64,000 nucleotides of DNA from Vandiemenella viatica (Eukaryota; Arthropoda; Insecta; Orthoptera; Morabidae). Of the stretch, positions 25,602 through 36,890 are shown piece after piece. The position numbers and the translations under genes were made by a program. The DNA lies in assembly GCA_031002005.1 (NCBI GenBank), contig CM061921.1, positions 123,348,597 to 123,412,596 of the forward strand. The letters are read 5' to 3'. How positions within the stretch are numbered: position 1 is the stretch's first letter; each line of letters opens with the position of its first letter. A model generated the notes under the pieces. That model was not told the DNA's origin. It saw only the letters and a list, made by a program, of their open reading frames with translations, and did no database searches.

Positions 25602-25790
25602 ACCGAGTGTGGTGGGTGAGTGGTTAACTCTCTGGCCTCACATTCGGGAGGACGCCGGTTCGAATCCCCATCTGGGCAACCAGATTTGGGTTTTCCATGA
25701 TTTCGCCAAATCACTCCAGGCGAATGCAGGGTTGCTTCCTTCAAAAAGGCCATGATGGTATTCCTTCCCGATCCTTGTACCCAGTCCCAC
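25602..25790 (+). mobile_element. SINE family A, 3' truncated
   Basis: The head ACCGAGTGTGGTGGGTGAG, B box GGTTCGAATCC, core GGTTTTCCATG and the TTCCTTCCCGATCC block are intact. The copy stops at CCCAGTCCCAC and lacks the usual GACGTCGACGAGG block and A-tail. The break adjoins a GC-richer segment. Confidence 0.88.
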
Positions 25791-26226
25791 CAGGGTAGCT
25801 CAGTGCGCTGAGGCGCCAGTAATAAACCGCCCGCGTACTGGCCGCACTAAATACGATGTGGTACCCAAAAATAACCGGAATAGCATTGCCGTGGGTGAAG
25901 TTAGAGTAGTACGCGTTTCTGCCACTAGGGGTTAATAGCGCAACTCATTGTCAGTTCAGTGCCACCGGTGTTGTCGACCTGGCTTTGCTAGTGCGTCCAT
26001 AGGAATGCACAGGCAACTCGCCTTGGGGCAGTATCCCTCTTATCAACAAAATCATAAATTATTCCGTGAGTCACTTTATCCAAATCTATAGAGCACGTTC
26101 GGTTGTTGGCTTCAATTTGAAAGCTAGTTCTATGAAGCTGAAAAAACACATAAGCGATGATGGCAACTGATACTGCTTTATAAAACGGGTGGCTCTGGGT
26201 GTTGGAATTCATTTACTACAGAAAAT
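25791..26226. other. GC-richer unassigned segment
   Basis: AGGGTAGCTCAGTGCGCTGAGG at the left edge looks like a tRNA A-box region, but no B box follows. The rest (to about 25990) may be the 5' end of an unknown repeat that truncated the SINE. Confidence 0.3.
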
Positions 26227-27560
26227 ATGTCTGGAAAAGAAGGGAATCATACTGAAAATGTTAGTTCTGATTAGGAGGAGTTAGAAGCTACTACCCGAAT
26301 ACCTGTACCAGAGAATTTGATTATAAAAGTAGTGGCAGATCCTCAGAAAAGGAAAAGAGCTCATTCTCCAGCAGGTAAAGATACAATTAAATAAGTTTTA
26401 ATAGTGGTGTATATAATTGTATGAATTAATTTATTGTAGTTTGAAACTTTTTTTGTACCCTGACAAAAACGTGCTGCTTTGATGACGACCACAAGTACAG
26501 GTGTACCAACCGGAATATTTTACAAAATTATTATCGAAGTTAATGCTTAACTGTCAGCTAGAATACCACACAACCAGTCTTTTGAGAATGTATCATATAT
26601 TTTGGTGGGACCTCCAGGAAATTGTCATGCATTCTCCATCAAACACCTGAGCATCAGTTTCTCTTGAACCTGAAATGTTAAGACCAGAAGCATCTTGTCG
26701 GTGTGCCCGTTTAGTTACTGCCACATCCATGTTTAATGAAGCATGTTGGTATTCGAGATAATAGGTAAAATTATAGTAGACTGGCTGATTTTAATTAATT
26801 CATTAAAGTAAACGTGAGTCAAGTGAAATTTTTCCTTTGAATATGAATGTTTGTTCTCTGTATCAACAATCACACGAAAAGCTTTGTCAATGTCATCCCG
26901 GTATAAATATTGAACGTGTCGTTTATTTGCAGCATCATCTTATTTGTTCCCAACACGACATTGTATATGCACCGGGTGTGGACAGACGTAATGCCGATCG
27001 TATACTTGAGGAAAAGGATTCGGGCAGAAGAAGGCTAAAGATGCAAAGTTTTGTCAACGCGCTGCCGCGTTTCTAGTAAACTGAGCCATGTGTGCTAATC
27101 TGAAATTGGGTGCAGGCATTTAAAAGAAGAAGAGGGGTATCCCTTGGATACCTATTTTTGCTGGACAGTCAGCTGCAGAGGCTCTTGCAGGAGGACCTTA
27201 CCCAGAGCAGTCATAACAGCTAAAGAAGCAAAGAAGCAGTTGGCTAAAGTGATACGACACAGTGAAACTATGGAATACCAATCACAATGAGAAGTAAAGG
27301 TCTATATTTGAAACAATAAAGAAAATTCGTATCAGAATTTAAAAAAAGGTCGTTCCAGCCCCAAACTGAGGAGGATATAGGTAGATACGTAAAGTGTCTT
27401 CGTATACTTTATTATTGTGGTGAATTCATGCATGATGTATTACCTAAAAAAATTCACGATCATGAATGTGGAATCATGAACCTGGACAGTGCTGAAAATG
27501 TTAGAACTCATTCTTTCGTTGGATTTACGGCCAGCTGAGAAAAAAAAAAATACTCATAGA
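26227..27560 (+). pseudogene. Decayed Polinton/adintovirus-like block: PLA2-like, core-protein-like and adenain-like parts
   Basis: Three separate plus-strand stretches in different frames resemble virion genes of the Polinton/adintovirus group. (1) 26837-27076 contains SQHDIVYA followed by NADRILEE, the His-Asp catalytic block and trailing helix of a viral phospholipase A2-like domain. (2) 27210-27320 contains AKEAKKQLAKVIRH and shortly after GLYLK, the pattern of a small core-type protein of this group. (3) 27335-27540 contains CGEFMHDVLP, HECGIMNLD and a TH pair, like the N-terminal half of an adenovirus-type cysteine protease with its catalytic His. Stops and frame changes separate all three and the protease Cys half is not visible. 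It is an old, inactive insertion. Confidence 0.5.
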
Positions 27561-27719
27561 GACTCCAGTCTCTGATTATTTTTTCGAACCAATAAGGTCA
27601 TTTAAACATCGTGACTATAAAACATCGAAAATTTATAATGTGCTTGCTAAACACGCGTGTAATAGCAATAAACGTCTTGGAGAGGGGTCCCTAAGCAGTT
27701 CTTCCATAAATGTATCTGT

Positions 27720-28001
27720 GCACGTTATTGTCTGACCAAAAGTGATGGACCCTGTGATGTCAATAAAAGCTACTTGGCTTTGAAAAACTTAAATTTTGAA
27801 AATAGAGGCGATAACACAATATTGCACGAGAAACCCTGTGACGTCATGAAAAACTTGGAGGTCCGGGACGGCCTTAGAATTTCGTCATGTAATTTTCGAG
27901 GTACACCTGCTTGTAACGTATTGGAAAATTTAGTGTATCCGGATCCCGATGATGTCATTATAGGTAGCCAAATTGACTATTTCTTTTATTTAAAAAAATA
28001 G
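27720..28001 (+). pseudogene. Unidentified coding remnant next to the virus-like block
   Basis: A plus-strand frame (ATG at 27774, open upstream to a stop before about 27740) ends at 28001 and has plausible protein composition (for example SSCNFRGTPACNVLENLVY). I do not recognise it. Its position just downstream and on the same strand as the protease-like remnant makes another gene of the same virus-like element possible. The 3' end of the frame has an echo at 28095-28120 (GATGTCATTATAG followed by TCAAATTG), a short diverged duplication. Confidence 0.3.
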
Positions 28002-28399
28002 AGGTCAATTAGCGTCAGTATGGAACTGATGGCGAAATTGGCTACTAAATTCCCCCATCGGAGCCCCCTTGACCTTGTTTACCTATTGTTTGTGCTGAAG
28101 ATGTCATTATAGCTGGTCAAATTGGTTTTTTTTTCAGGATAACCTAGAACGTGATTCGTGAAGTAGAACCACCCTTTAGTACCTACTAGGGTCTGCATGG
28201 TAATAGGTTTTTTAGGAATAGCAGAAAACCGGATTTTCGATGGTGGCTATGGGATATGCTCCGAAAACCTCGATTCCGTTTGTATTGAACTTTTTTCCGA
28301 TGAAATATGCATCTTCACAAACACAAATTTCTTGTAATGTATATTGTTGTAAATACATTTATATGAGGAACCATGCGGATCTGATATTGACTAATAAGT

Positions 28400-29728
28400 T
28401 CTTTCAATTTGATGTAAATTTATTCAAATTGATCAACAAACTTTCGCACACTTATTTAAATTGAAATGAATACTATAACATTTTGCTACCATCTTTCAGC
28501 CACGCTATAATATCGCATTCAAATTATGCAGCATAAAATTTGTCATAAAACACGATATACAGAAAATTTCCTGCATAATGTGCATTAAACACATTCCAAC
28601 AGTGATCTTGCGTCATTCACAATGAAGAACACATATCTCACCGCATTTAATTTGACTGCCTAGCATGCGATGACAACGGATTAGAGAAGGGCGCTCCAGG
28701 CAACATGCACATAGTTATATAGTACAACAATGCGCATGTTGCCTAGAGCGCCCATCTTATATTAACATTTTTTTTAACGACTTCTGTTGTGTTTATGTTT
28801 CTAAAAGAGAGAGACAAGCAATAACTGGTGACAGTTCCATATTGTAAAAATCGTTTCATACAGCTTCTAAAACAAAAATAAGTTATGCTTTCCCCATAAG
28901 GCCCAACACCAGCACGTTTCATCTTTCTGTTATGAGATGGACGTACTCCTACATTTCCGTCTATCCTGAGCTAAACACATCGTTTCAGTATAACCCTTAC
29001 AGATTACATTTTCGATTATTCTCCTAGTATATTTGAGAATCCTTTAATAATACTTACTTTAAACTGCTGTATCGCCTACAAACTGACAAATTCAAAACAA
29101 ATTGCAAGCAATCAACTAGTTTTTTCCTTCTATGAAACGCAATGCTTTTTTAATCCTTTTATTTTTGATATAATCCTTTTTCGGAGAAAAGCTATTTCGG
29201 AATTATGTATAGAGAACCGTCCTGTATAGAAAATTTGGTTAGTTTTCGAAATAAACGAGATCAATGGTTAAGGCACCATATCACTTTCGGACTAGGATGA
29301 ATTGAAAGCTAATAAAAAAAATGTTTCTTATTGCAAATATATTTGTGTATAGAATTATCGGAATATGGCACAGGTACAAGAACTTTGTTCCTTCGATTCC
29401 ATAGTCCTCTTGGATCTCACATTAAAACGTACAGATATTGCTAATCCGTTGTAATCGCATGCTATGAAGTCAAATTAATTTGCAGTACAAAATGTGTTCT
29501 TCATTGTGAATGAGGAAAACTCCCTGGTGGATTGTATTTAATACGCATTGTGGAGGAAATTTTCTGTACATCGTGTTTATATGACAAAATTATTCTGCAT
29601 AGTTTGAATGCGATGTTATAGCGTGGCTGAAAGATGGAAGCAAAATGTTATTGTATTGATTTCAACTTTAATAAGTGTTCGAAAGTTTGTTGATCGTGTG
29701 GAATAAATTTACATCAAATAGGTGCCAA
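28400..29728. repeat. Inverted repeat with ~285-bp arms
   Basis: The left arm (about 28400-28685) is matched in inverted orientation by the right arm (about 29443-29728). Examples are TTGATGTAAATTTATTC against GAATAAATTTACATCAA, and AGCATGCGATGACAACGGATTAG against CTAATCCGTTGTAATCGCATGCT. Similarity is roughly 75-85% by eye. The spacer is about 760 bp and has no gene. It may be a non-autonomous DNA transposon with long ends, a fold-back element, or the remains of terminal repeats of the adjacent virus-like insertion. Confidence 0.75.
28689..28753. repeat. Perfect-looking 20-bp hairpin inside the inverted repeat
   Basis: GGGCGCTCCAGGCAACATGC (28689-28708) pairs with GCATGTTGCCTAGAGCGCCC (28734-28753) at 19 of 20 positions around a 25-nt AT-rich loop. 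The stem is much more GC-rich than its surroundings. It starts immediately inside the left arm of the larger inverted repeat. Confidence 0.85.
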
Positions 29729-32016
29729 GGTGTATATTCTGCAACTTGACATTACGAAACGAATCGTCTGAAATATAGAAGGCAATTGAATCAACATCCA
29801 CCAATAGGATGCCGTCATGGGAGAAGTCAAGAGAAGGGCTACAGTTTCCTGTGACGTCGTGCTTGTGTTGTGTTGCCGCACTGTGCAAAAAATTGGGTGA
29901 TAGCTGCTGGCAAGGGCGGCCACATTTAATGATAAAGAGTGTAATTTCGTCCAATTTATGATTTGTAAAACGTGTAAACTTTCCATGTATATTTTCTGAA
30001 AACTGGATCAGAGGATATTTTTTCAAAAACAATGTTTAACCGTCTTCCAAATCGTTAAATATATTAAGTATTTTCTTATTTCAGAGGAGTTGACATTTTG
30101 GTCGCAAGGACATACGCACTTGGTGAAGGATAACAGGTGAGATATTAATGGAAGTAAAACGCTAAAACAATTACATATAATTACTGTTGTACTTCCGCAG
30201 CGATGAATTGAAACAAACAGCTGCAATGCGTCCGTCATTTGCTATACTTTACCGTACTACAGTTGCAGAAACTGAACAAGGCTTTGCAACGTGATTTTGG
30301 GAAAAGACATCGATGATAGTCAAAAGGTGGAGGAGGATATATTCCTCCAACCATATTCTATGATGGTATGAACTGAAAACTTTGCTGTCTCAACAAGGGA
30401 CCTGCAGGGAACTGGGTCTGCCATATTGTGCAGATTTAGGGACTTAAACTCTGTCGCGATAGTCTAGTTTTAGTGATATAGAGTTTATCATTTACCCCAT
30501 CTCACCTCCTGAGTACTCACTGCCAAGTCTACTGTTTGTTTTATTCATGTACGATTCCCACCTTATTAGGTGTTTATTATTAATAAAACTATTACTCTGA
30601 TTACTAACCTAACGGCTTGTTTGTTCTGACCTGAATATATTCTACTGTATATTTGTACAGATAACTACCAGGAAACTTTAATCAGAATATTTTCATTACA
30701 CTCAAATTACAATACACAAACAATTTATACATTTAACTTTTATTAAAAGTGCTGTAGTGATTTCTCCGTTTTCGCCCATACGAAACCAGATATTAGCTCA
30801 GATTCAAAATTAAAATTGTGTAAAAATCCAAACGGTAAAAGATATATTTTTATTCTAGCGACTTTATATTCTAAGCTACAGATAAATTCCTAGGATACAA
30901 ATTTCAGAATGATAGACAATATGTGCTTAACTAAGTAGTGAGCCGGAAAAAATGATATCAGAAAAATAGATTCAACGTTACTAATGACGATGTTATGCTG
31001 TATAATATATCTTATTTCTCGTGACAGTTTCTCCGATTGTCACTATGGTATATTAACGCTACGATTGGCGACTAATGTTTGTGGGTGGAACGTATTCGGT
31101 TGTAAGTGCTACTTTCCTCATACTGTCGACAAAGCGAAAGTGGATCGCACATTTCGGCTGTCGTCCTGATTGAAACACTCACTTCCTGCAGCCGTACAGC
31201 TTCAATTTACATGTTAATTACGTCTTTGAAAGTGTAGCGCGCGCAACTTCAGTCGCCGCAATATTAAAAAAAAAATAAAATAACACCGTCTCAAAATTCC
31301 CAGGTGAATGCCTTCAAACAGTTCGAGGTACAAAAATCTCTTCGCGCTTTCACTTGAGAATAATATTTCTTGCTTTTATGTTTAACAGATGGAACTTTTC
31401 TTACTTTAAACGGAAACTGGTTTTAAACGGATTATTCGCGAGTTTTGTAATCTGACTTTCGTTTTCCACTCATAAATCATTTCCATACGATTCCTTGAAT
31501 TTGAAGAGAATTCATTAAAAAGTGCAATCGTCATTTCTATCCGCCATTTTAACAGCAAAACAGTGTTAGATCATTTACTCCTTTTGGTTTTATTTTCATC
31601 CTTTAGACGAAAAAGAATTAGATTAAAAAAGTATCTTTACATTCTCATTATAAAACTGGTATTAGAAATTCTGACGTTTAAAAAATATATATATTTGGAT
31701 GGCCCAGCATTTTGCTCTTGATGCTATAAGTTTTGATCCCGAATACGGGTTTCTTGCGTGTCATAATAAACCGGAAACAAAATGAAATCCTAGACAATCG
31801 TGAAACATGAAAATTGATCAGTTAATCCTTACACATTGTTTTAGTGGTTGTGAATCTGCGGTTCAAAGCAGTCAGTTCCGCAATTTTATATCAAGTCGTT
31901 CACCTCAGGTTTGCCCTGCTATTCGGTTAGCACATTAAACTATAAACCAGGTTATGTCAAACCAAACCAGCTACTAACTCAGTCTTTAGGCTTAACACAA
32001 CAAGGAATTAACATTT
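29729..32016. other. AT-rich DNA, no gene recognised
   Basis: Minus-strand frames at 29709-30238 have no motif I know. Nothing else is supported. Confidence 0.35.
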
Positions 32017-32018
32017 TT

Positions 32019-32060
<42 letters not shown>
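32017..32060. repeat. (TA)n microsatellite
   Basis: This is an uninterrupted TA dinucleotide run of about 40 bp. Confidence 0.95.
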
Positions 32061-32062
<2 letters not shown>

Positions 32063-32640
32063 CAATTTAGTACTTTCCTAATTCCATATTTTAATTAATG
32101 CTTAGTGATTGAGTGAAGGCTCAGTGTTTTTGTTAACATGTCAATGGATATAATGGCTTGTCAGATAGTAGTGAAGTTACTATCCTGAATCATTAGCGTT
32201 ATGTGAACATATAATTGATATGATAGTGTTCTACTAAACAATGAGGCCATGCAATCTCACTCTTTCGTCTCCATTCAGTCAGCCTTCCTTGTATAAGAAT
32301 TCTACGCTCCCAGAATTCCAGAGTTTTGGAACGTCCATTTGTTTTGAATCAAGTTTTCATTAAAAATAGAAGTTAGTTATATTCGCAGTTTGCCAATTAG
32401 CACAGGGCAGGATTCGATTAGTGTCAAAAAAGAAAACATATTTTTTGCAGGAAACAGTGGAATGTGGATATTACCATGCACATCAAAACCGACATCGAAC
32501 CTGTACAGCTCGTCTGGATATCGTTGTACAAACCGCTCTTGAATAACTTTAACAAGACTTTACCAATGAACTAACTCTCATTGAGTGTATACTATGCCAC
32601 GTACTGAACACGCATACACATGATGTTCCGTCGGTCTCTT

Positions 32641-32864
32641 TGGCGCTCTGGCCTCGTATTCTCGAGGACACCGGTTCGAATCCCCGTCCAGACATCCGGA
32701 TTTTGGTTTTCCATGGTTTCCCCATTTCACTCCAGGTGAATACCGGGATGCTTCCTTCATAAGGCTATGGCCGAATTCCTTCCCGTTCCTTGTCCCCAGT
32801 CCCATCCCGCCTCTGATTACCTCGACGTCGGCGAGGAGTAAAGCCATAAGTAAAAAAAAAAAAA
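32641..32864 (+). mobile_element. SINE family A, 5' truncated, with A-tail
   Basis: It begins within the tRNA-like part (GCTCTGGCCTCGTATTC). It then has GGTTCGAATCCCCG, the CCATGGTTTCCCC core, GGCCGAATTCCTTCCCG, CTCGACGTCGGCGAGG, GTAAAGCCATAAG and a 13-base A-run ending at 32864. This is one of the better 3' ends in the window. Confidence 0.9.
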
Positions 32865-34407
32865 GAGGTCTCCTGGGCAGGCGGGGTACAATCGAATTCC
32901 TCCCTTTAGTCAGAGACCATGGTTGTGTCCATCATGATACGGATATAATTATCAACAAATCATGTTGTTGTGGCTTTAGCGTGCATCGACAGCGAAGTCT
33001 TTAGCGCACTAACAAAAACCAGCTAATTCTGTGCACAAATCTGAGATTGGCTGTCACTGAAATATCATTTCGACCAAATATAGTCCCATTCATGAGGTCA
33101 CTGTTACCTACGAGCGAAATTATACACTATCAGAAGTGTGGAAATATTCCGGTCAAAATAGACATTCACCCTTGCATAAATTCCCAACAAGCTGAAAATT
33201 TGCATGATCGTTAGGGATACCATTATAATGAAATTGTGAAAGGTCCCCATCGATCCCATGTGTGCAAAAAATTTATTCAAGGTCAAATTTCGCAAAAATA
33301 GGTTTTTCGTATTTTTTAGCGAAACAGTTAATATTATGATAAAAATAGCTAAGACAAAAATTTTAGATCATGTAATTATCTTCAAAAAATGTTCTTATAC
33401 TTTTTTCCCTAAGATTTGCCATTTCTGAGAAAAAAACATCCTAAAATTCACTGAAGTTATATTCTCCATAAAACGCATAGGTTTACACGCTACCTATGAG
33501 GTAGTGCACTTGCCGCGTTTTTTTTAACATGGTTTCACCGGTCGGCCTACTCCACCGTCTATTTTACTGATTTAATGGACTGTCAGGTCTTCATAACTGC
33601 TTTTTCTTCTTCATCTTCTTCTTTCACATCCTCCCGAGCCGACGTAAATTGTTGTTACAGTGCTGTATCAGTTGTTTTGTCGTTGATGTAAGTATCTTCT
33701 TCTGTTGGAGATTCAACATTTAAACACGACTGGCCTTGACAACTGGTGCATGCTGTTGAACAAAGTAAGCCCACTTTTTTGCAGCCGCATTTTCAATAAC
33801 ACCCCATTTTGCGGTAAAAAAAAAAAATTGTGTTAAGGAGCTTTTCTGGTTCAGGTGGAAGTAGAGTTTGGAATGGTTCCAATACATTAACAATTAACAT
33901 CCAACCCCATTCTTGTTGGTCCAGTTGATTACCAAGCCATAGTTAAACATAGTAATACATTCGATGAAAATGTTGGTGAGCAGAAGCCGAAGTTGGAGGA
34001 AGACAAGCTGATTGTACACGTGTTTTGCAAAAGATAAGTAACGTAACTTATCAATGCAAGTAATTTTTGTTGGAGCTCCATTCACAAAAAGAATAAAGCG
34101 AATTCCACTGGAGTTTCTTGAGTAAAGTTGATATCCTCAAAAACTTGTGCACATCCAATTAGATGTTGTTTTTCAAATAATTGAAGAACTGTCGTTTTAC
34201 CCCTCCGGAATAATGCTGATATTGTATCACAGCCAGTAAAAATAAAATGTGATCTTTACATTTAGGATAAAGCGATAAACAATTCGTACTTGAAAAAAAA
34301 TTTCCATCGATTGTTGAGCCTTGTCTGGTATTAAAAAGTAAATGATTTTTTTTTTTTTTTTTAATTTGAGTGCGAGCGGTAAGTAATACTAACAGATCAA
34401 TATCCTC

Positions 34408-34465
34408 TGCCACCCACAATTTTTTGAATTGCAGAGTATATATGTAGATGTAGATGTAGATGTAG
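34408..34465 (+). mobile_element. 58-bp LINE 3' tail with (GATGTA)n, inserted in the nuclease gene
   Basis: TGCCACCCACAATTTTTTG to the (GATGTA) repeats matches the 3' end of the CR1-like LINE at 55032-57637. It is flanked by ATATCCTC (34400-34407) and ATATCTTC (34466-34473), a likely 8-bp target duplication with one change. It splits the GED/DLLVLL block of the nuclease frame. It is an extreme 5' truncation. Confidence 0.75.
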
Positions 34466-34739
34466 ATATCTTCACCAACAACAACATTTAAATCAGCTGG
34501 ATTAAATTGATTTATTTCAGTTTCTACGATAAGTACATCAGCGTCATTGTCAGCTTCCTTGACTAAAATATGCTCACTAATAAATTTTTCTTTGAGCATT
34601 GCAACGAGCGGAGACTTATTGTGAGTGTTTGACAGAAATTGTTGTTGGCTAGTTGGGGGCTGTCATAAATTGGTCAAAGAGAATATCAGAAGATGTCGAT
34701 GATTTTGTAACACGGCGTCGTAGTTCTGCGGCTTTAATA

Positions 34740-36154
34740 CACTCCTGGAAATTGAAATAAGAACACATTGACGCCGGTGTGTAAGACCCACCATACTTGC
34801 TCCGGACACTACAAGAGGGCTGTACAAGCAATGATGAAACGCACGGCACAGCGGACACAACAGGAACAGCAGTGTTGGCCATCGAAGGGCGCTAGCTGCG
34901 CAGCGGTTGGGCACCGCCGCAGTCAGTGTCAGCCAGTTTGCCGTGGCATACGGAGCTCCATCTCAGTCTTTAACACTGGTAGCATGCCGCGACAGTGTGT
35001 ACGTGAACCGTATGTGCAGTTGACGGACTTTGAGCGAGGGCGTATAGTGGGCATGCGGGAGGCCGGGTGGACGTACCGCCGAATTGCTCAACATGTGGGG
35101 CGCGAGGTCTCCACAATACATCGATGTTGTCGGCGGAAGGTGCACGTGCCCGTCGACCTGGGTCCGGACAGCACCGACGCACGGACGCACGCCAAGACCG
35201 TCGCAGCATCCTACGCAGTGCCGTAGGGGACCGCACCGCCACTTCCCGGCAAATTAGGGACACTGTTGCTCCTGGGGTATCAGAGAGGACCATTCGCAAC
35301 CGTCTCCATGAAGCTGGGCTACGGTCCCGCGCACCGTTAGGTCGTCTTCCACTCACGCCCCAACATCGTGCAGCCCGCCTCCAGAGGTGTCGCGACAGGC
35401 GTATGTGGAGGGACGAATGGCGACGTGTCGTCTTCAGTGATGAGAGTCGCTCCTGTCTTGTTGCCAATGATGGTCGTATGCGTGTTTGGCGCCGTGCAGG
35501 TGAGCGCCACAATCAGGACTGCATACGACCGAGGCACACAGGGCCAACACCCGGCATCATGGTATGGGGAGCGATCTCCTACACTGGCCGTACACCTCTG
35601 GTGATCGTCGAGGGGACACTGAACAGTGCACGGTACATTCAAACTGTCATCGAACCCATCGTTCTACCATTCCTAGACCGGCAAGGGAACATGCTGTTCC
35701 AACAGGACAATGCACGTCCACATGTATCCCGTGCCACCCAACCTGCTCTGGAAGGTGTAAGTCAACTACCCTGGACAGCGAGATCTCCGGATCTGTCCCC
35801 CATTGAGCATGTTTGGTACTGGATGAAACGTCGTCTCACGCGGTCTGCACGTCCAGCACGAACGCAGGTCCAGCTGAGGCACCAGGTGGAAATGGTTTGG
35901 CATGCCGTTCCACAGGACTACATCCAACACCTCTACGATCGTCTCCATGGGAGAATTGCAGCCTGCATTGCTGCGAAAGGAGGATATACACGGTACTAGT
36001 GCCGAAATTGTGCATGCTCTGTTCCCTGTGTCTATGTGCCTATGGTTCTGTCTGTGTGATCATGTGTTGTATGTGACCCCAGGAATGTGTATATAAAGTT
36101 TCCCATTCCTGGGACAATGAATTCATGGTGTTCTTATTTCAATTTCCAGGAGTG
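34740..36154 (+). mobile_element. Tc1-like DNA transposon, copy 1 (1415 bp)
   Basis: The 27-bp perfect terminal inverted repeats begin CACTCCTGGAAATTG at both ends and are flanked by TA dinucleotides (34738-34739 and 36155-36156), the target duplication of the Tc1/mariner superfamily. It carries a frame-shifted transposase gene. It inserted into the minus-strand nuclease gene, because the interrupted frame resumes on either side. The sister copy is at 41190-42611. Confidence 0.97.
34984..35999 (+). pseudogene. Tc1-like transposase, frame-shifted
   Basis: This is a cut-and-paste transposase. The start is ATG at 34984 (MPRQCVREPYVQL), by analogy with copy 2. The helix-turn-helix region FERGRIVGMREAGWTYRRIA lies at about residues 18-37. 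The frame breaks near 35129, where a 10-bp segment present in copy 2 (GCCAGTGGTC, lying between two GTC triplets) is missing. The remainder continues in another frame to 35999. The catalytic blocks are still readable: VFSDES (first Asp), LFQQDNARPH (second Asp) and SPDLSPIEHVW (Glu). Only 32 residues lie between the second Asp and the Glu, against 34 in classical Tc1. It is probably inactive, although its ends could still be moved in trans. Confidence 0.9.
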
Positions 36155-36890
36155 TATTTTTTGTACATTTCCGAGTGCAGTTTTCACGGCACTGCACATT
36201 AATTGTCACTGATTTTTGGACTTTTAGCTAGTCAGTAAATTCATCATCTCTTTCAACACTTGCGTCAATCAACGTCTTCATGCCACGATCAACAGTAACC
36301 ATTTCACTTGCAGGCAAAGGTTTATTACAAATGAAGCAAATTTGCGACATATTTTAAAAACTGAATAGAGTACAAACTTTAGTAAAGAATATTATCAATA
36401 ACCACGTGTTTTCACTAAGAGCGAACGTTCAAGAATAACGGAATTTCATTGGGACCTTCGAAAAAAGAGCAGGTAGACGGGCACTCCCAAGTAGACAGAT
36501 GTTGCTCAAGGCCACGTGGTCACATAAAATGTGGAACTGGGTTTCTTTCCAGCTCATATTGATTATAAATGTATTAGTCACGAAGACTTATATTTATACT
36601 TATATTATGCTTCCAATGATGTACATAGACAGCGTGGTCATGCATATTTTGGTGAATACAACTTTTGGTGAATTTTAGAATGAATTTTTCTCAGAAATGG
36701 TAAATATTAAGGAAAAAAGTATAAAAACAATTTTCGTAGATAATTACACGATAGACAATTTTTTGATCTATGGGGACTTTTCACAATTTCATTACAATGG
36801 TGTCCCTAACGTTCATTCAAATTTTCAGTTTGTTGGAATTTTATGCAAGGGTACCCCTATTTTTTGGACTAATTTGACCGGACTAAAATA

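Larger units (their letters stand above)
33655..36350 (-). pseudogene. PIN/FEN-like nuclease protein with Cys-rich ends, interrupted by two insertions
   Basis: The ATG at 36350 starts MSQICFICNKPLP (a C-x2-C pair) and runs to the Tc1 insertion at 36157. The frame continues left of the transposon (SIKAAELRRRVTKSSTSS-like block below 34737). The core at 34655-34163 carries DNDADVLIVE and NVVVGEDI/DLLVLL, the acidic beta-strand blocks typical of PIN/FEN-type nucleases. Then come CKDHILFL and, near 34015-33900, PPTSASAHQHFHRMYY and a VQLWLGN block. The C-terminus (33800-33730) has CGCKKVGLLCSTACTSC, similar to the CXC domain of Tesmin-type DNA-binding proteins. Proteins with this order are abundant and repeated in invertebrate genomes; their function is unknown to me. 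Besides the Tc1 and a 58-bp LINE tail there are at least three frame breaks and a T-run before the Cys block. It is not functional here. Confidence 0.6.
33145..36890. mobile_element. Inverted-repeat-bounded element carrying a nuclease-like gene
   Basis: The left arm (about 33145-33470) and right arm (about 36655-36890) are inverted copies. GGATACCATTATAATGAAATT matches AATTTCATTACAATGGTGTCC, and TTGCCATTTCTGAGAAAA matches TTTTCTCAGAAATGGTAA. Both outer edges read CCGGTCAAA. The left arm has about 100 extra bases (33255-33365) absent from the right. The arms enclose a minus-strand gene (33655-36350). Removing the later Tc1 insertion leaves an element of about 2.3 kb. This layout suggests a DNA transposon, but no known transposase domain was recognised. 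Confidence 0.6.

Noticed and set aside
34649..34882. Independent 77-codon minus-strand gene
   Set aside because: It joins the Tc1 end to a piece of the interrupted nuclease gene; the upstream half is transposon non-coding DNA.
34970..35512. 180-codon antisense frame in Tc1 copy 1
   Set aside because: It is a shadow of the GC-rich transposase gene on the other strand.
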